64,000 nt of DNA, from contig NZ_JBEUMS010000008.1 of assembly GCF_040543805.1 (NCBI RefSeq), positions 186,001-250,000 of the forward strand, given 5' to 3'. A program made the translations under genes and the position numbers. The notes beneath the pieces were generated by a model. That model ran no database searches. It had not been told where the DNA came from and saw only the letters and a list, made by a program, of their open reading frames with translations. Shown in pieces: positions 8,256 to 17,355 of the stretch. The first letter of the stretch is position 1; every line of letters starts with the position of its first letter. This DNA comes from Arcicella rosea. GTDB lineage: Bacteria; Bacteroidota; Bacteroidia; Cytophagales; Spirosomataceae.

Positions 8256-9152
8256 TTACTCTCTCTCAAGCTTAAAAAATAAAGTCTTTTTAATTCCATT
8301 AATTTGTGTATCGCAATTATCCCTATCAGCATTATCACTAATAACATAAAATAAATTACTATCTTTAACTAGACCTTCTAAATTAGTACTGTATCTTTCT
8401 AATCTATAGTAATCGAAGCTTTCTGGAAAAATCAATTCGATTGTATTTTGATATGTTAAAGTATAGTCTCCACCGATTGAAAATAAACTTATCCCATATT
8501 TTAAAGTATCTGTTTGCTTTTTTTTATAATTTGTTGATAAAACATAGAGTTGATTTTTTTCGTAATATAAATCTGTATTTCTCGTCCAAGGGATATTATC
8601 TTTCGGAAGGTTTATTGAATTAATTCTCTCTCTTTTTTTTAATTGGTTATCCTTACCAATATCAAAAAGATAGATTTTTGATTTATCTTCATGTAATACA
8701 TAACAAATTGAGTCCTTCTCATTAATAGCAATACCTTCTAATTTATATTTATTACCTTTTAATGACTTATCATCAATTCTTTTAATATTACTTTTTTGGT
8801 CTTTTAAGTCATAAGAATAGATAGCCGTATTGTTCTCATCTAATAAAAATAAATACCTATTCTTGTATAAGACAACACCTTCAATACTTACTTTGTCTTT
8901 TGGAAAAACTAAGTCATTTATCACTGAAATAACATCAAGCGTCTTTTTATTGAGGATATATATCCTATTGCACTTTTCAGCTACTAATATTATACTATCG
9001 TTCTTGATTACTATGCTTGAAAACTGGAACGGATATTGTTGTTCATTCAATTTAGCTTTCAAATCAAGCTGGGTTAATTTATAATTGATTTGTTGACTAT
9101 TCACTTGGTAGGAGAATATTACCAGTAATAAAATTATACATTTCCTAATCAT
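8256..9152 (-). CDS. Secreted propeller-like protein (SdiA-regulated/esterase-like type)
   Basis: A 298-aa protein with a signal peptide (residues 1-19, hydrophobic, ending VNSQQ). The rest is beta-rich with repeated blade-like segments: FSSIVIKNDSIILVAEKC, EGVVLYKNRYLFLLDENN, LEGIAINEKDSICYVLHEDK and NLEGLVKDSNLFYVISDN. The recurring (N/L)EGLxxxxxxxYVxSDN pattern fits the SdiA-regulated or phytase-like propeller group. It likely acts in the periplasm; the ligand is unknown. It lies 125 nt downstream of the envelope protein gene on the same strand. Confidence 0.65.
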   Translation of the reverse strand: MIRKCIILLLVIFSYQVNSQQINYKLTQLDLKAKLNEQQYPFQFSSIVIKNDSIILVAEKCNRIYILNKKTLDVISVINDLVFPKDKVSIEGVVLYKNRYLFLLDENNTAIYSYDLKDQKSNIKRIDDKSLKGNKYKLEGIAINEKDSICYVLHEDKSKIYLFDIGKDNQLKKRERINSINLPKDNIPWTRNTDLYYEKNQLYVLSTNYKKKQTDTLKYGISLFSIGGDYTLTYQNTIELIFPESFDYYRLERYSTNLEGLVKDSNLFYVISDNADRDNCDTQINGIKKTLFFKLERE

Positions 9153-9277
9153 AGTAAAAATGGTTTTGTATTGACAAAAAAATAATTCTTTGATTGAATA
9201 AAATATGCAATAAACAATTAGACAGTGTAATCCTATCTAAGAGAAGTTTTCCTTCACCTGAGTATCAAATCAAATTC

Positions 9278-11146
9278 TTATTTATTTCCGATAATTTTTG
9301 CAAGGGGTAAATCCCATGTAAATCGTAAGAAAAATCGACTTGCACTTTTTGCTTCGGTAATATTGGTACTCGTTACTGTCCTCAATGCAGGTGTATATTG
9401 ATAACCTAAAGCCCAACAAATTGGAGTATTTCTAATACCATGTTTGAGTGCTAACCCTGGAGAGAATACTTGCTTTAAAGTAATTTTTTCAGGTAGTTCA
9501 GATTCAGAATCGTTTAGACGATAAGCAAAAGCGGCTCCTATATCAATAACATTAAGAGATAAACCATAGTATGATTCATTTTTACGGCTTCCAACAACAA
9601 TGTCAAAACCAATTGGGCATGTCACCGCAAAGGTATTTTTTGTAGAATTAAATGAATCTATCCCTTCAAAACCAGTAAAAGGAATTATACCGGGGTCTGC
9701 ATTTAAAATTATACTAAAATCACTCTTTCTTTTATTCAAATAAGTATAGCTTGTTACATTTCGCTTAATAGCTTCTTTCAAATCATCTGAATTTTTTGTA
9801 GTTGTCACATCTACCATAAAAGTCCCGTATTTAATGAATTTACTAATGTATTTACTGGAAGAATCAGTATTATCCTTTAATACGTTTCTTAGTATTTTAG
9901 TGCTACCTTTTACAACACTTGTATAGTCTTTCTTTACTATGGATTTTGCCATGTCTATTGTACTTTGAGTAATTTCAACATATTTATCATCAACAAAATG
10001 ATTCATATCATTCACTAATTTTATAAGTGTTGATAAATTAGAGAAGATTTCAATATATTCATCAGCTTTTACTTGTTCTTGAGCCTGAATATTTTCTATA
10101 CTTTGTAGTAATGAAATTACTGTAAGAATATATTTTTGTAAATCCTTAGCTTTACCGTCTTTATCTTCATTTATTTTAAAGTCTTTTATTAGGTCATTTT
10201 TTAAGAGCATATGTTCTTTGTCTTGATGATAAATTAAGGCTAAAAAATAAACCCAATCATTTGACGTTTTGAACTCTGAAAAATCTTCTATCGTCAGCCA
10301 TCTTTTTTGATAGGGTACTTTTGATAGAATAAGAGTCTGGTCTGTTTTCATTGGGTCTTTACGAATATTGCCTTGTATTAAATTAATAGAATGAATAAGG
10401 TTATAATAATTTTTATAAGCTGTATCTTCGGTGTACTTCCTATCTAAATAATTTATTAATTCAACAAAAGGTGTTTTTACTTTAATTTGGTTTCCGACGT
10501 CTAATGAAAATTTTATTGCATTACAAACCTCATTATTATTTTTATTTTTACAAAAGGAGCTTCCCAAATTACTTTTATCTACAAACTCTTCAAGTCCAAA
10601 TAATATATTATCTAAATCATCATTAAATGTTTGTTTAATACTATTTCCTAACCTTTCATATTTAAACAAATCTTCTTCATTTAGATATTTGAATGTTTTT
10701 GGTAAAATATATTTAAAGTCGGATGTTTTTTGTAATTCTCTTTTAAATTTATCAATGTACATGGTTGTTGCTTGTTCTCTAAATGCCTCTGCCGAATATT
10801 TAGCAATTCCATCTATTAATATACTTTGAAAATTTGATGGTATTTTGTCAAGTATACCTTTAGTACTAGATTGTTTTGTAGGAAAATCACTAGGTACGCT
10901 TTTGTGACCATCAATATACTTCTTTAATGTATCAAACGATAAACTAGAATTAAAAGGGTCATCTAAAAATTGCTTTAAATTTTTATTTAAAGAATCTTTT
11001 GGTACTTTATTTTTTATAGAATCACTTAGTATTTTGTCTCTAATTAGTTGCAATTTTAAAGTATAATCAAAGGCATTTTGACCAAAAATGTTAGATATAC
11101 TTAGTGAAAATAATATTGTCAATGAAATGAGGTAATGCTTTTTCAT
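9278..11146 (-). CDS. Large secreted envelope protein with a possible C-terminal beta-barrel part
   Basis: A 622-aa protein with a clear signal peptide (MKKHYLISLTILFSLSISNIFG). Residues from about 25 to 480 are helical, Lys/Asp/Asn-rich and without recognisable motifs. The last 150 residues are Gly- and aromatic-rich strands (GIIPFTGFEG, YYGLSLNVIDIGAAFAYRL, CWALGYQYTPAL) ending in FFLRFTWDLPLAKI, like an outer-membrane barrel or its packing partner. No family recognised. Its ATG lies 12 nt after the protease gene stop, so it is the third gene of the 13215-9278 cassette. Confidence 0.6.
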   Translation of the reverse strand: MKKHYLISLTILFSLSISNIFGQNAFDYTLKLQLIRDKILSDSIKNKVPKDSLNKNLKQFLDDPFNSSLSFDTLKKYIDGHKSVPSDFPTKQSSTKGILDKIPSNFQSILIDGIAKYSAEAFREQATTMYIDKFKRELQKTSDFKYILPKTFKYLNEEDLFKYERLGNSIKQTFNDDLDNILFGLEEFVDKSNLGSSFCKNKNNNEVCNAIKFSLDVGNQIKVKTPFVELINYLDRKYTEDTAYKNYYNLIHSINLIQGNIRKDPMKTDQTLILSKVPYQKRWLTIEDFSEFKTSNDWVYFLALIYHQDKEHMLLKNDLIKDFKINEDKDGKAKDLQKYILTVISLLQSIENIQAQEQVKADEYIEIFSNLSTLIKLVNDMNHFVDDKYVEITQSTIDMAKSIVKKDYTSVVKGSTKILRNVLKDNTDSSSKYISKFIKYGTFMVDVTTTKNSDDLKEAIKRNVTSYTYLNKRKSDFSIILNADPGIIPFTGFEGIDSFNSTKNTFAVTCPIGFDIVVGSRKNESYYGLSLNVIDIGAAFAYRLNDSESELPEKITLKQVFSPGLALKHGIRNTPICWALGYQYTPALRTVTSTNITEAKSASRFFLRFTWDLPLAKIIGNK

Positions 11147-11158
11147 AGTCGTAATTGT

Positions 11159-12139
11159 TTAAATGAAAGGTTTGATTTGCAAAGTTTCCATTATGTCAGG
11201 TAGATGCTGTGCGATAGCAAATTCTTGTGTAGGTAAAGATTCATTAAAATCACCTGCTATTTGCAATCCTATTCCAAATTTTTGAGTACTATCAAACCAC
11301 ACTGCACCTGAATCCCCTTGAAAAGATATTTCTAAATCATTTTTATTTTGAATATCTTCAGGTTCAAGCCAGCATCCTTCAACCCAAGCAATTCGCCCTT
11401 CAATAATATGGTCTTGGGAGTGTTTGTAAATACCTATTCCCCTTACAATAGCATCAGTTTTACCAGTGGCTAAGCCAATTTTAGTGACTTTTTCTCCTAA
11501 TACAGGATATCTTACATCTTGAATGATAATATTTGTTTCAAATAATTCATTTTTAAATGCGATAATATTGTTCACTATCTGCCTTTTAGCAAATATTTGA
11601 TTCAATTGTGGAACAATTAATTCACATAAAGCGGCATCACCATTTGGGTCATATCTTTTAAATCTTGCTATGGCAAAAACAATATTGGATTTATCAGAAG
11701 GCTGTATAACAAACTGCCCATTACTAACAACATGATGTGCTGTCAATAAGGAGACTTTATTAGTTGTAACATCAATGCAAATTAACCCTAATGTTCCCCT
11801 ATTGTGTCCGTCACCAATATTAATACAGGGTTGGATCACACTGAATACCTTTGATTGATTAGGATTCTCCTTTGGGAAATTTACTGTTTTATTAAAATGA
11901 ATCATCGGCATTAACTTCCATACTATGTATTTTTGTGAATCTAATAAGTTTGCTAAGTTTTTCTTATTTTCTTCAGTTGTATCATTATTGTTCCCAGAAA
12001 CAATAACTCTTATTTTTATGTCTTGACTTTCTGCAACCAAATCTATTCCCCAAAAACCTTCTTTCCCTTTTAGTTTTGCAAAAACTAAATTGAGTTCATC
12101 AGCCAATAGTGGATACCTTTGTCTAATTATTGATGACAT
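11159..12139 (-). CDS. Trypsin-like serine protease without signal peptide
   Basis: A 326-aa protein with a complete chymotrypsin-fold triad: His136 in LLTAHHVV, Asp168 in DPNGDAALCEL and Ser277 in FQGDSGAVWF. No signal peptide or membrane helix is visible, so it should act in the cytoplasm, unlike DegP-type periplasmic proteases. The first 80-100 residues form a separate small N-terminal domain of unknown type. There is no PDZ domain. It sits 5 nt after the 4-TM gene and 12 nt before the secreted protein gene, an arrangement that implies one functional unit. The target is unknown. Confidence 0.78.
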   Translation of the reverse strand: MSSIIRQRYPLLADELNLVFAKLKGKEGFWGIDLVAESQDIKIRVIVSGNNNDTTEENKKNLANLLDSQKYIVWKLMPMIHFNKTVNFPKENPNQSKVFSVIQPCINIGDGHNRGTLGLICIDVTTNKVSLLTAHHVVSNGQFVIQPSDKSNIVFAIARFKRYDPNGDAALCELIVPQLNQIFAKRQIVNNIIAFKNELFETNIIIQDVRYPVLGEKVTKIGLATGKTDAIVRGIGIYKHSQDHIIEGRIAWVEGCWLEPEDIQNKNDLEISFQGDSGAVWFDSTQKFGIGLQIAGDFNESLPTQEFAIAQHLPDIMETLQIKPFI

Positions 12140-12144
12140 TTTAT

Positions 12145-13215
12145 CTATGGTTGTTTATTCAATACAAGATGCAACGGTTTATTCTCAAAATCACTTGCTT
12201 TTTCAATAACAAGATGCTGTTTCATACCCATATTAAACCCTTTATCATCTAGTAAATCAGCACTTATTTGATATAAGCCAACAGGGATATTTGTAAATTC
12301 AAAAAATCCTTCTTTATCTGTTTTTGTCGTATATATGTTTGAAACTATATTTTTATTAGTTAGCTTAACTTCGCAATTTTCTAATGATAGCTCCTTTAAT
12401 GTATTGTCTCCAATTATAATATTTCCAGATAAGTTAGCAATCTCTTCTGTTAATACCTCTGCTTGATTATTTGTGTTTTGTACTCCATTCAAAGGAATAA
12501 TCACATCTTTCAAACGGTTAAGTAGCTCAATGGCTCGTCCAGAAAAAAAACCTAAAATAAATACGAACACAATAGAGTTATTTGAGATTTTATCCAAAGA
12601 AATAAGGTTTTGACTAATTAGTAAATTCGAAGAAAAATAAAGAATAAAACTAACTGGAGGAGCATAAAATAGCTTTGCGATATGGTCATATATAAGTTTA
12701 CTGGAAAATTTCCCAACATTATGTGCATTGACAACTGTGTATAACACACTTGATAAAACTCCAAACCAAATCCAAAAAAATAATTCCGCATAAGCCTTAA
12801 ACCCTTTCATCCAAAAAAAACTTCTAACTTCAAAAGGATAGCTGGGCAAGACAAGCACTAAATACTCTAGTGAATTTTTATCAACTAATGAATCTATTAC
12901 TTTACTTGCTTCTTCGTCTTCATTGAGTCCCACTAAAAGGCTAACTTTTAGATAATCTTTGATACCTATCTTAACTGCTGTTTTTTTATTAATAGCACTT
13001 TCACTATCTGTTTTACTAATAATAGCATTGATACTTGTAAATTGTTCTGGAGATAATGCTTTTATTTCTTTACCCTCAAAAATGATATGTAAAAAAATAT
13101 ATATGATTACTATAAACCCAGAAGATGAGAGTGCAAATAGGTACCATTGATGAAATAGTCTCTTTTGTTCTTCTTTTTCTTTTTTCATGGAATTTGTATT
13201 TATTTTTTTCGACAC
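12145..13215 (-). CDS. Multi-TM protein with C-terminal CarboxypepD_reg-like domain
   Basis: A 356-aa protein. One TM is at about 25-45 (WYLFALSSSGFIVIIYIFLHI), followed by an extracytoplasmic stretch of about 100 residues. Three TMs follow at about 140-165, 185-205 and 215-228 (IVFVFILGFFSGRA). The C-terminal part (about 260-356) is a beta-sandwich of the carboxypeptidase regulatory-like type, shown by LSGNIIIGDNT, TTKTDKEGFFEFTNIPVGLYQIS and LVIEKASDF. With an even number of TMs both ends face the same side, probably the cytoplasm, where the protease encoded next would be. First gene of the cassette; function unknown. Confidence 0.62.
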   Translation of the reverse strand: MSKKINTNSMKKEKEEQKRLFHQWYLFALSSSGFIVIIYIFLHIIFEGKEIKALSPEQFTSINAIISKTDSESAINKKTAVKIGIKDYLKVSLLVGLNEDEEASKVIDSLVDKNSLEYLVLVLPSYPFEVRSFFWMKGFKAYAELFFWIWFGVLSSVLYTVVNAHNVGKFSSKLIYDHIAKLFYAPPVSFILYFSSNLLISQNLISLDKISNNSIVFVFILGFFSGRAIELLNRLKDVIIPLNGVQNTNNQAEVLTEEIANLSGNIIIGDNTLKELSLENCEVKLTNKNIVSNIYTTKTDKEGFFEFTNIPVGLYQISADLLDDKGFNMGMKQHLVIEKASDFENKPLHLVLNKQP

Positions 13216-13313
13216 TGTTTAGAATCTATCAACATATTTAGATTATACCTCAAAGAATATAATATTTGATATGAATACTTTTGAAATAAGAATTATACTT
13301 ATATAAATGCTCC

Positions 13314-13342
13314 CTCGCTTGGTGTAATGTAGGAACACTACG
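13314..13342. repeat. Left inverted repeat flanking the GH19 gene
   Basis: The 29 bases starting CTCGCTTGGTGTA and ending CACTACG match, inverted and imperfectly, the copy at 14084-14113 on the other side of the GH19 gene. The differences are one inserted C and changes in the central TGT(AGGAA) part. Confidence 0.7.
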
Positions 13343-13371
13343 CAAAACAAAGGGTTTATTTAGAGGTTTTG

Positions 13372-13950
13372 CTACAATACATGACTAATGCTTGCATAAT
13401 ATTTTAAAGCATAGTCTTTAATTAAATTAGCTTTATCTGTACTATTAATTATTTTACGGGCATTAAACCAATCTTCGGTTTTGGGATTAAAGTAATCCGA
13501 AAGCTTTTTTTTCGTAAACCAGCCTTCTATCATTCCTAAAAACATAATTTGGGTTGCATTTGATAATATCAATACATCTGATGCATTATGCAAAAAGTCT
13601 TTTCCAAGTTCTTTTCCTGCACGTTCGTAATTTTCATACCACGTTAGTTGAACAAAGCCTCTTCCATAAAATATTTCATTGGTATCAGTATATGGTTTTT
13701 TATTCATCTTTACCCTTGTACCGTAAATCATGTTTTTACCTTTACCCCATTCTTCAATTGGTTGCATGGTTCGCCCTGTTTCATGATGAGTTGTAGCTAA
13801 CATGTAGGCAAGCCAACGTTCGTCTGATTGGCTGTAGTTGGTTTCCCACTCATTCAGGATAGCTGTTAAGCCTTGTAATTGTTTAGGATTTACTGAACCG
13901 CCAAATAAGTTAAGCTTGACGTGGTCGAAAAAAAACTTTCTGTTTATCAT
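13372..13950 (-). CDS. GH19-like (chitinase/endolysin type) glycoside hydrolase
   Basis: A 192-aa single-domain enzyme of the lysozyme-like superfamily. The catalytic glutamate is in THHETGRTMQPI (about residue 57), and the GH19 substrate-cleft motif FYGRGFVQLTWYENYERAG (about 94-112) is well conserved. Phage endolysins and peptidoglycan hydrolases of Bacteroidota share this short form. No signal peptide is visible, so release would need a holin, lysis or a contractile or other injection route. It is flanked by 30-bp inverted repeats (13314-13342 and 14084-14113), and no other phage genes are near. Confidence 0.8.
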   Translation of the reverse strand: MINRKFFFDHVKLNLFGGSVNPKQLQGLTAILNEWETNYSQSDERWLAYMLATTHHETGRTMQPIEEWGKGKNMIYGTRVKMNKKPYTDTNEIFYGRGFVQLTWYENYERAGKELGKDFLHNASDVLILSNATQIMFLGMIEGWFTKKKLSDYFNPKTEDWFNARKIINSTDKANLIKDYALKYYASISHVL

Positions 13951-14083
13951 AATTTAAGTTCTCTTTTTTAGGGTAACAAACTTTTACCTACTCTTTTAAA
14001 GGGAAAGTTTTAATAAAATCTTTAATCGGACAGAGACAAAATTATTTTGTATTTCTGCAATGTAACATTGCTGTACACTCTGA

Positions 14084-14113
14084 CGTAGTGATGAAACACT
14101 ACACCAAGCGGAG
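14084..14113. repeat. Right inverted repeat flanking the GH19 gene
   Basis: Bases starting CGTAGTGATGAAACACTAC and ending ACCAAGCGGAG are the inverse of the copy at 13314-13342. This copy can also fold on itself (GTAGTG with CACTAC). A separate small palindrome, GCAATGTAACATTGC, lies just left of it at 14057-14071. Confidence 0.7.
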
Positions 14114-14139
14114 GTGTTCAATGATAGAAATAATTACAC

Positions 14140-14979
14140 TCAAGGATACCATATTTCGTAATGCCGAGGTCTAACACCCTTTCCTGATATTTTTCTTGGA
14201 ATACTATTAATATTTAAATTCGGATATTTACTACGGATTATGTCTATAATTTTGAATGCCTCATCCTTTTCTTCATCTCGACAATATCTAACCTCAACTA
14301 ATTTTGGAAGACCTATTTTTTTTCCTCCAACATTTTCTATACCAGGTACAAGAAAATTTTTAGCTCGTAATGCAGACTGAATTACTTTGGTTTCATCTCT
14401 TTGCCCCTCTGTTGAGATTTGAATGTAAACTCGGGGGGGTAGCAAACTTAAATTTGGAGTATTTCCCTGTGAAGAGTTACTACGAGTATCAATAACAGCA
14501 GCAGCAGCATTAGCCTTTGCTTGCTGATTCATGGAAACTTTTGAAGTGTTGTATGAAGTGCTACTCACAATACCCTCTAAAGCCGATTCTAATTCACCTG
14601 GAAGCTCGCCTTGAACTTTAAGATATTTGGTAACTTCAATTGCTAATCTCCATTGTTTTTCCTCCTGTGAGGCTAAATAGGGTAAAAGTACAGATACAAG
14701 AGTTGCATTTCGTCGAGTATGCTCTAACTGGTTTTGTTTTTCTTCAAATCGTCTTCTTTCTCTAATTCGTTCCAGCTCTAACTGTTGTTCTTCTTTTTGT
14801 TGAAGGAAAGTGAATATGAAAGTAATTAACCCAACTACACACGTGGATAAAAACCAAAGTCCAAAATTACTATTTAAAAAAGTCCATACCTTATTACTAG
14901 GAACTTCAAGGCTTCGTTTAACTTCTTCTCTATACTTTTCTTCCGCAAGTATATGAAGTTTCATTTCTTCAGAGATCAT
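14140..14979 (-). CDS. Membrane coiled-coil protein with SPOR/LytR_C-like C-terminal domain
   Basis: A 279-aa protein. Residues 1-30 are charged and cytoplasmic, one TM lies at about 37-60 (FGLWFLSTCVVGLITFIFTFL), followed by a strongly charged coiled coil (QQKEEQQLELERIRERRRF). Then come a helical stretch, an Ala/Ser/Asn-rich linker and a C-terminal domain from about residue 185. That domain opens VYIQISTEGQRDETKVIQSAL and continues NFLVPGIENVG, LVEVRYCRDEEKDEAFKII. Its ferredoxin-like pattern resembles SPOR/LytR_C domains, here probably sensing or scaffolding. The family is not one I can name. It lies next to the GH19 cassette. Confidence 0.6.
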   Translation of the reverse strand: MISEEMKLHILAEEKYREEVKRSLEVPSNKVWTFLNSNFGLWFLSTCVVGLITFIFTFLQQKEEQQLELERIRERRRFEEKQNQLEHTRRNATLVSVLLPYLASQEEKQWRLAIEVTKYLKVQGELPGELESALEGIVSSTSYNTSKVSMNQQAKANAAAAVIDTRSNSSQGNTPNLSLLPPRVYIQISTEGQRDETKVIQSALRAKNFLVPGIENVGGKKIGLPKLVEVRYCRDEEKDEAFKIIDIIRSKYPNLNINSIPRKISGKGVRPRHYEIWYP

Positions 14980-15250
14980 GTTGAAATAAATGTGTTAAGT
15001 ATGAGGAGCTTTTATTTTAATAGAATGTATAATGAAATATATTACTGGCAATCCAATACTTGATTTCATTTATTACTGAAATATGAGTTTTATGAATATT
15101 GGAAAATTGCTTGCAGGCAATGGATAGGGCTTGGCGATGTGACAACTTCACAGCAAATTCGTTCAAACCGTATCCAAATTTAAGTTAGAATTCGTTCGTT
15201 CAATTTATTCCAAAACCGACATATCGATAAGTCAACACTGGCAGCAGTTT

Positions 15251-16243
15251 TTAGTGAAGTTCTTGAACTATCTGAACCCATTTTGACGTTTGTCGGATAA
15301 AAATTTCACGATATTTATCTAATATGGCTTTATGCTTTTCAAGTAGATCAGGGTCGAGTTTACATTTTGACGGATACTCAAGGTAGATTGATTCTACATT
15401 GTTGACGCTTCCAAATAGAATTTTATATTCCTTGACTAATTCGGCTTTTGAAGGGTCATTAATTATTGGAAGCAATTCACTCGTATAAAATTGATAAGCC
15501 ATGTCATTTATTGCCATTCCTTTTTCAACCCACTGTTGTGTAACTCGGCTACCAGAATACATGTAAAAGTCGCCAGTCATAACTTTTGGTAGATAATTGG
15601 GCAACTGTATATCATTATCAGTAGTACAATTTTGGTCATAATCTTCATAGTCATGAACAAATGAACCATTAATTGAATAAAACAAGTAATATTCTGAATT
15701 TAGAAATGTATAGTAAGACGCTTTACAATTCTGAACTAATAGCCACTTTCTATAAGTAATTGGTTTATCAAAAAGAGAAGGGTCTAAAACCAAAGTATCT
15801 AGTTTGCCATTTACTTTAGCTAATACTGTTGGAGCAACATGGAAGCCCCAATGAATTTTTCCCGTTGGGCTAAAGTTATTTTTATCTGGAACTTCAAGCA
15901 TTTGAGAACTAAAAAAAGTCATTTTTGATGGTGCAAAATTCCATATTTTAAAATGCGATATATTTTTCTTTTTCAAAAACATACTCATTATTTCTGCTCG
16001 GTTATGACAATTATCTTGAGGGTAGTTAAACTGTATTTTTGAAGAATTCTTTAAAAAATTAAACGCTTCTACTACTTTTTGATAATCTTCAATTTTGAAT
16101 TGAGAATATGTAAAAATTGGGATACCTTCATTTTGAGCTATTACGACATTCACCAAATGTTTCGGCTTAAAATCCATGTAGGTTTGTGAATAGACAGAAA
16201 GTGATAATGCTAAACAAGCAATCAGGTTTGAGACTGTTTTCAT
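15251..16243 (-). CDS. Secreted protein-glutaminase-like enzyme
   Basis: A 330-aa protein with a signal peptide (residues 1-19, ending SVYSQ). Its core matches the protein-glutaminase family (papain-like fold, deamidates glutamine side chains in proteins; known from Chryseobacterium). The catalytic cysteine is Cys79 in QDNCHNRAEIMSMF, the histidine His135 in GKIHWGFHVAPTV and the aspartate Asp154 in LVLDPSLFDKP. Unlike the Chryseobacterium enzyme it has about 130 additional C-terminal residues of helical character. It is an isolated minus-strand gene. The 271-nt gap upstream of it holds no gene that I can see. Confidence 0.8.
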   Translation of the reverse strand: MKTVSNLIACLALSLSVYSQTYMDFKPKHLVNVVIAQNEGIPIFTYSQFKIEDYQKVVEAFNFLKNSSKIQFNYPQDNCHNRAEIMSMFLKKKNISHFKIWNFAPSKMTFFSSQMLEVPDKNNFSPTGKIHWGFHVAPTVLAKVNGKLDTLVLDPSLFDKPITYRKWLLVQNCKASYYTFLNSEYYLFYSINGSFVHDYEDYDQNCTTDNDIQLPNYLPKVMTGDFYMYSGSRVTQQWVEKGMAINDMAYQFYTSELLPIINDPSKAELVKEYKILFGSVNNVESIYLEYPSKCKLDPDLLEKHKAILDKYREIFIRQTSKWVQIVQELH

Positions 16244-16354
16244 AACTTTTGTGTTTTTAATATCCGACTAATAAATTGCTACCAACAAATATACAACCGC
16301 CATACACTCAAGTTTTATTAAATTTATGACGGTTATATTTACTAATAAACCACC

Positions 16355-17257
16355 TCACCCCTCCAACCCCACAAAAACCCGATTAACCTTCCCCATTTTC
16401 ACCACAAAAGCGTTGTCTATATAATCTTTAAAACCTGTGGCTTTAATGCTTAGTTGGTAATCTCCGTAGGTGACTGGCTTGAAAACGAAGTTGCCTTCTT
16501 TATCACTTTTCGTTGTGGCGTTTGTTGTGCCAATGAGGCTAATAACTGCCTCTTCAATGGCTTTGCCATCTACCTTGTTAATCACATTTCCTTTGATTTG
16601 GGTTACGGGTTTATTGGGTGCGTCGATATGACGTACTTTCTTATACGTATTCACAAAATCGGGATGTGTTTTGTTAAAAACTACGACTAATCTGTCTAAC
16701 CTGTTTTTGATTAGTGTATCGGTTTCGTCGATTAGCTTAATGATGTTATCGTTATAGTTTGATTTTTCTGATATAGTTGTTTTTGTTTTAGGTAATAAAG
16801 CGTTGTAATCATTTATGGCTTCGGTCAATTCATCTAATGTGGAGGCTGTGATGCCATAGGTTCCAAGCGCACTGAGGTTTGACTGTGTACTGTTATAAAT
16901 ATTGGTAACGGTTGCTACTATTAAATCTTCCCTAAGTTTTTTTAAATCGCTTAAAGAATAATTCACCTCATCCATCAACACTTTATTGTTAATAGTAACT
17001 GCATAAGCATATACTATATTGGCTATCTCGGAAGCTACTAAGCAAAGTTTTGCTTTGGCAGTGGCTTTATCTGCTGATATACCTGTTGTGTGCCTAATTT
17101 CCCTGACTAAATAGTCTTGAATTTCATTCACTTTAATTGTTAAGGCATTAATAGCCTCTGAAAATGCGGTGTTTGTAGAAACAATTCCTGCATTGTTTTG
17201 GCAAAACAATAGTACGCCTCGGTACATGTTTACCTTTGATTCTTGTCTAGAGTTCAT
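16355..17257 (-). CDS. Helical protein with C-terminal CarboxypepD_reg-like domain
   Basis: A 300-aa protein without signal peptide. Residues 1-205 are helical and contain long heptad-like stretches (AFSEAINALTIKVNEIQDYL). Residues from about 218 form a carboxypeptidase-regulatory-like beta-sandwich: QIKGNVINKVDGKAIEEAVI, TKSDKEGNFVFKPVTYGDYQL and NRVFVGLEG. Cytophagales genomes have many such proteins; the role is unknown. The combination repeats, in soluble form, the C-terminal domain of the 4-TM protein at 12145-13215. Upstream of it on this strand lies the 21-bp repeat array. Confidence 0.62.
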   Translation of the reverse strand: MNSRQESKVNMYRGVLLFCQNNAGIVSTNTAFSEAINALTIKVNEIQDYLVREIRHTTGISADKATAKAKLCLVASEIANIVYAYAVTINNKVLMDEVNYSLSDLKKLREDLIVATVTNIYNSTQSNLSALGTYGITASTLDELTEAINDYNALLPKTKTTISEKSNYNDNIIKLIDETDTLIKNRLDRLVVVFNKTHPDFVNTYKKVRHIDAPNKPVTQIKGNVINKVDGKAIEEAVISLIGTTNATTKSDKEGNFVFKPVTYGDYQLSIKATGFKDYIDNAFVVKMGKVNRVFVGLEG

Positions 17258-17355
17258 AGATATATTAAAATTAAAAATTGATGTAGTTATGAAAAACTAA
17301 TTTGAGTGCATTAAAACCTTCGTGTAAATCCCTATTTCTCAATTGTTGGCACTCT

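Noticed and set aside
13372..13950. Prophage
   Set aside because: The endolysin-like gene is alone; no integrase, capsid, portal, terminase or tail gene is nearby.
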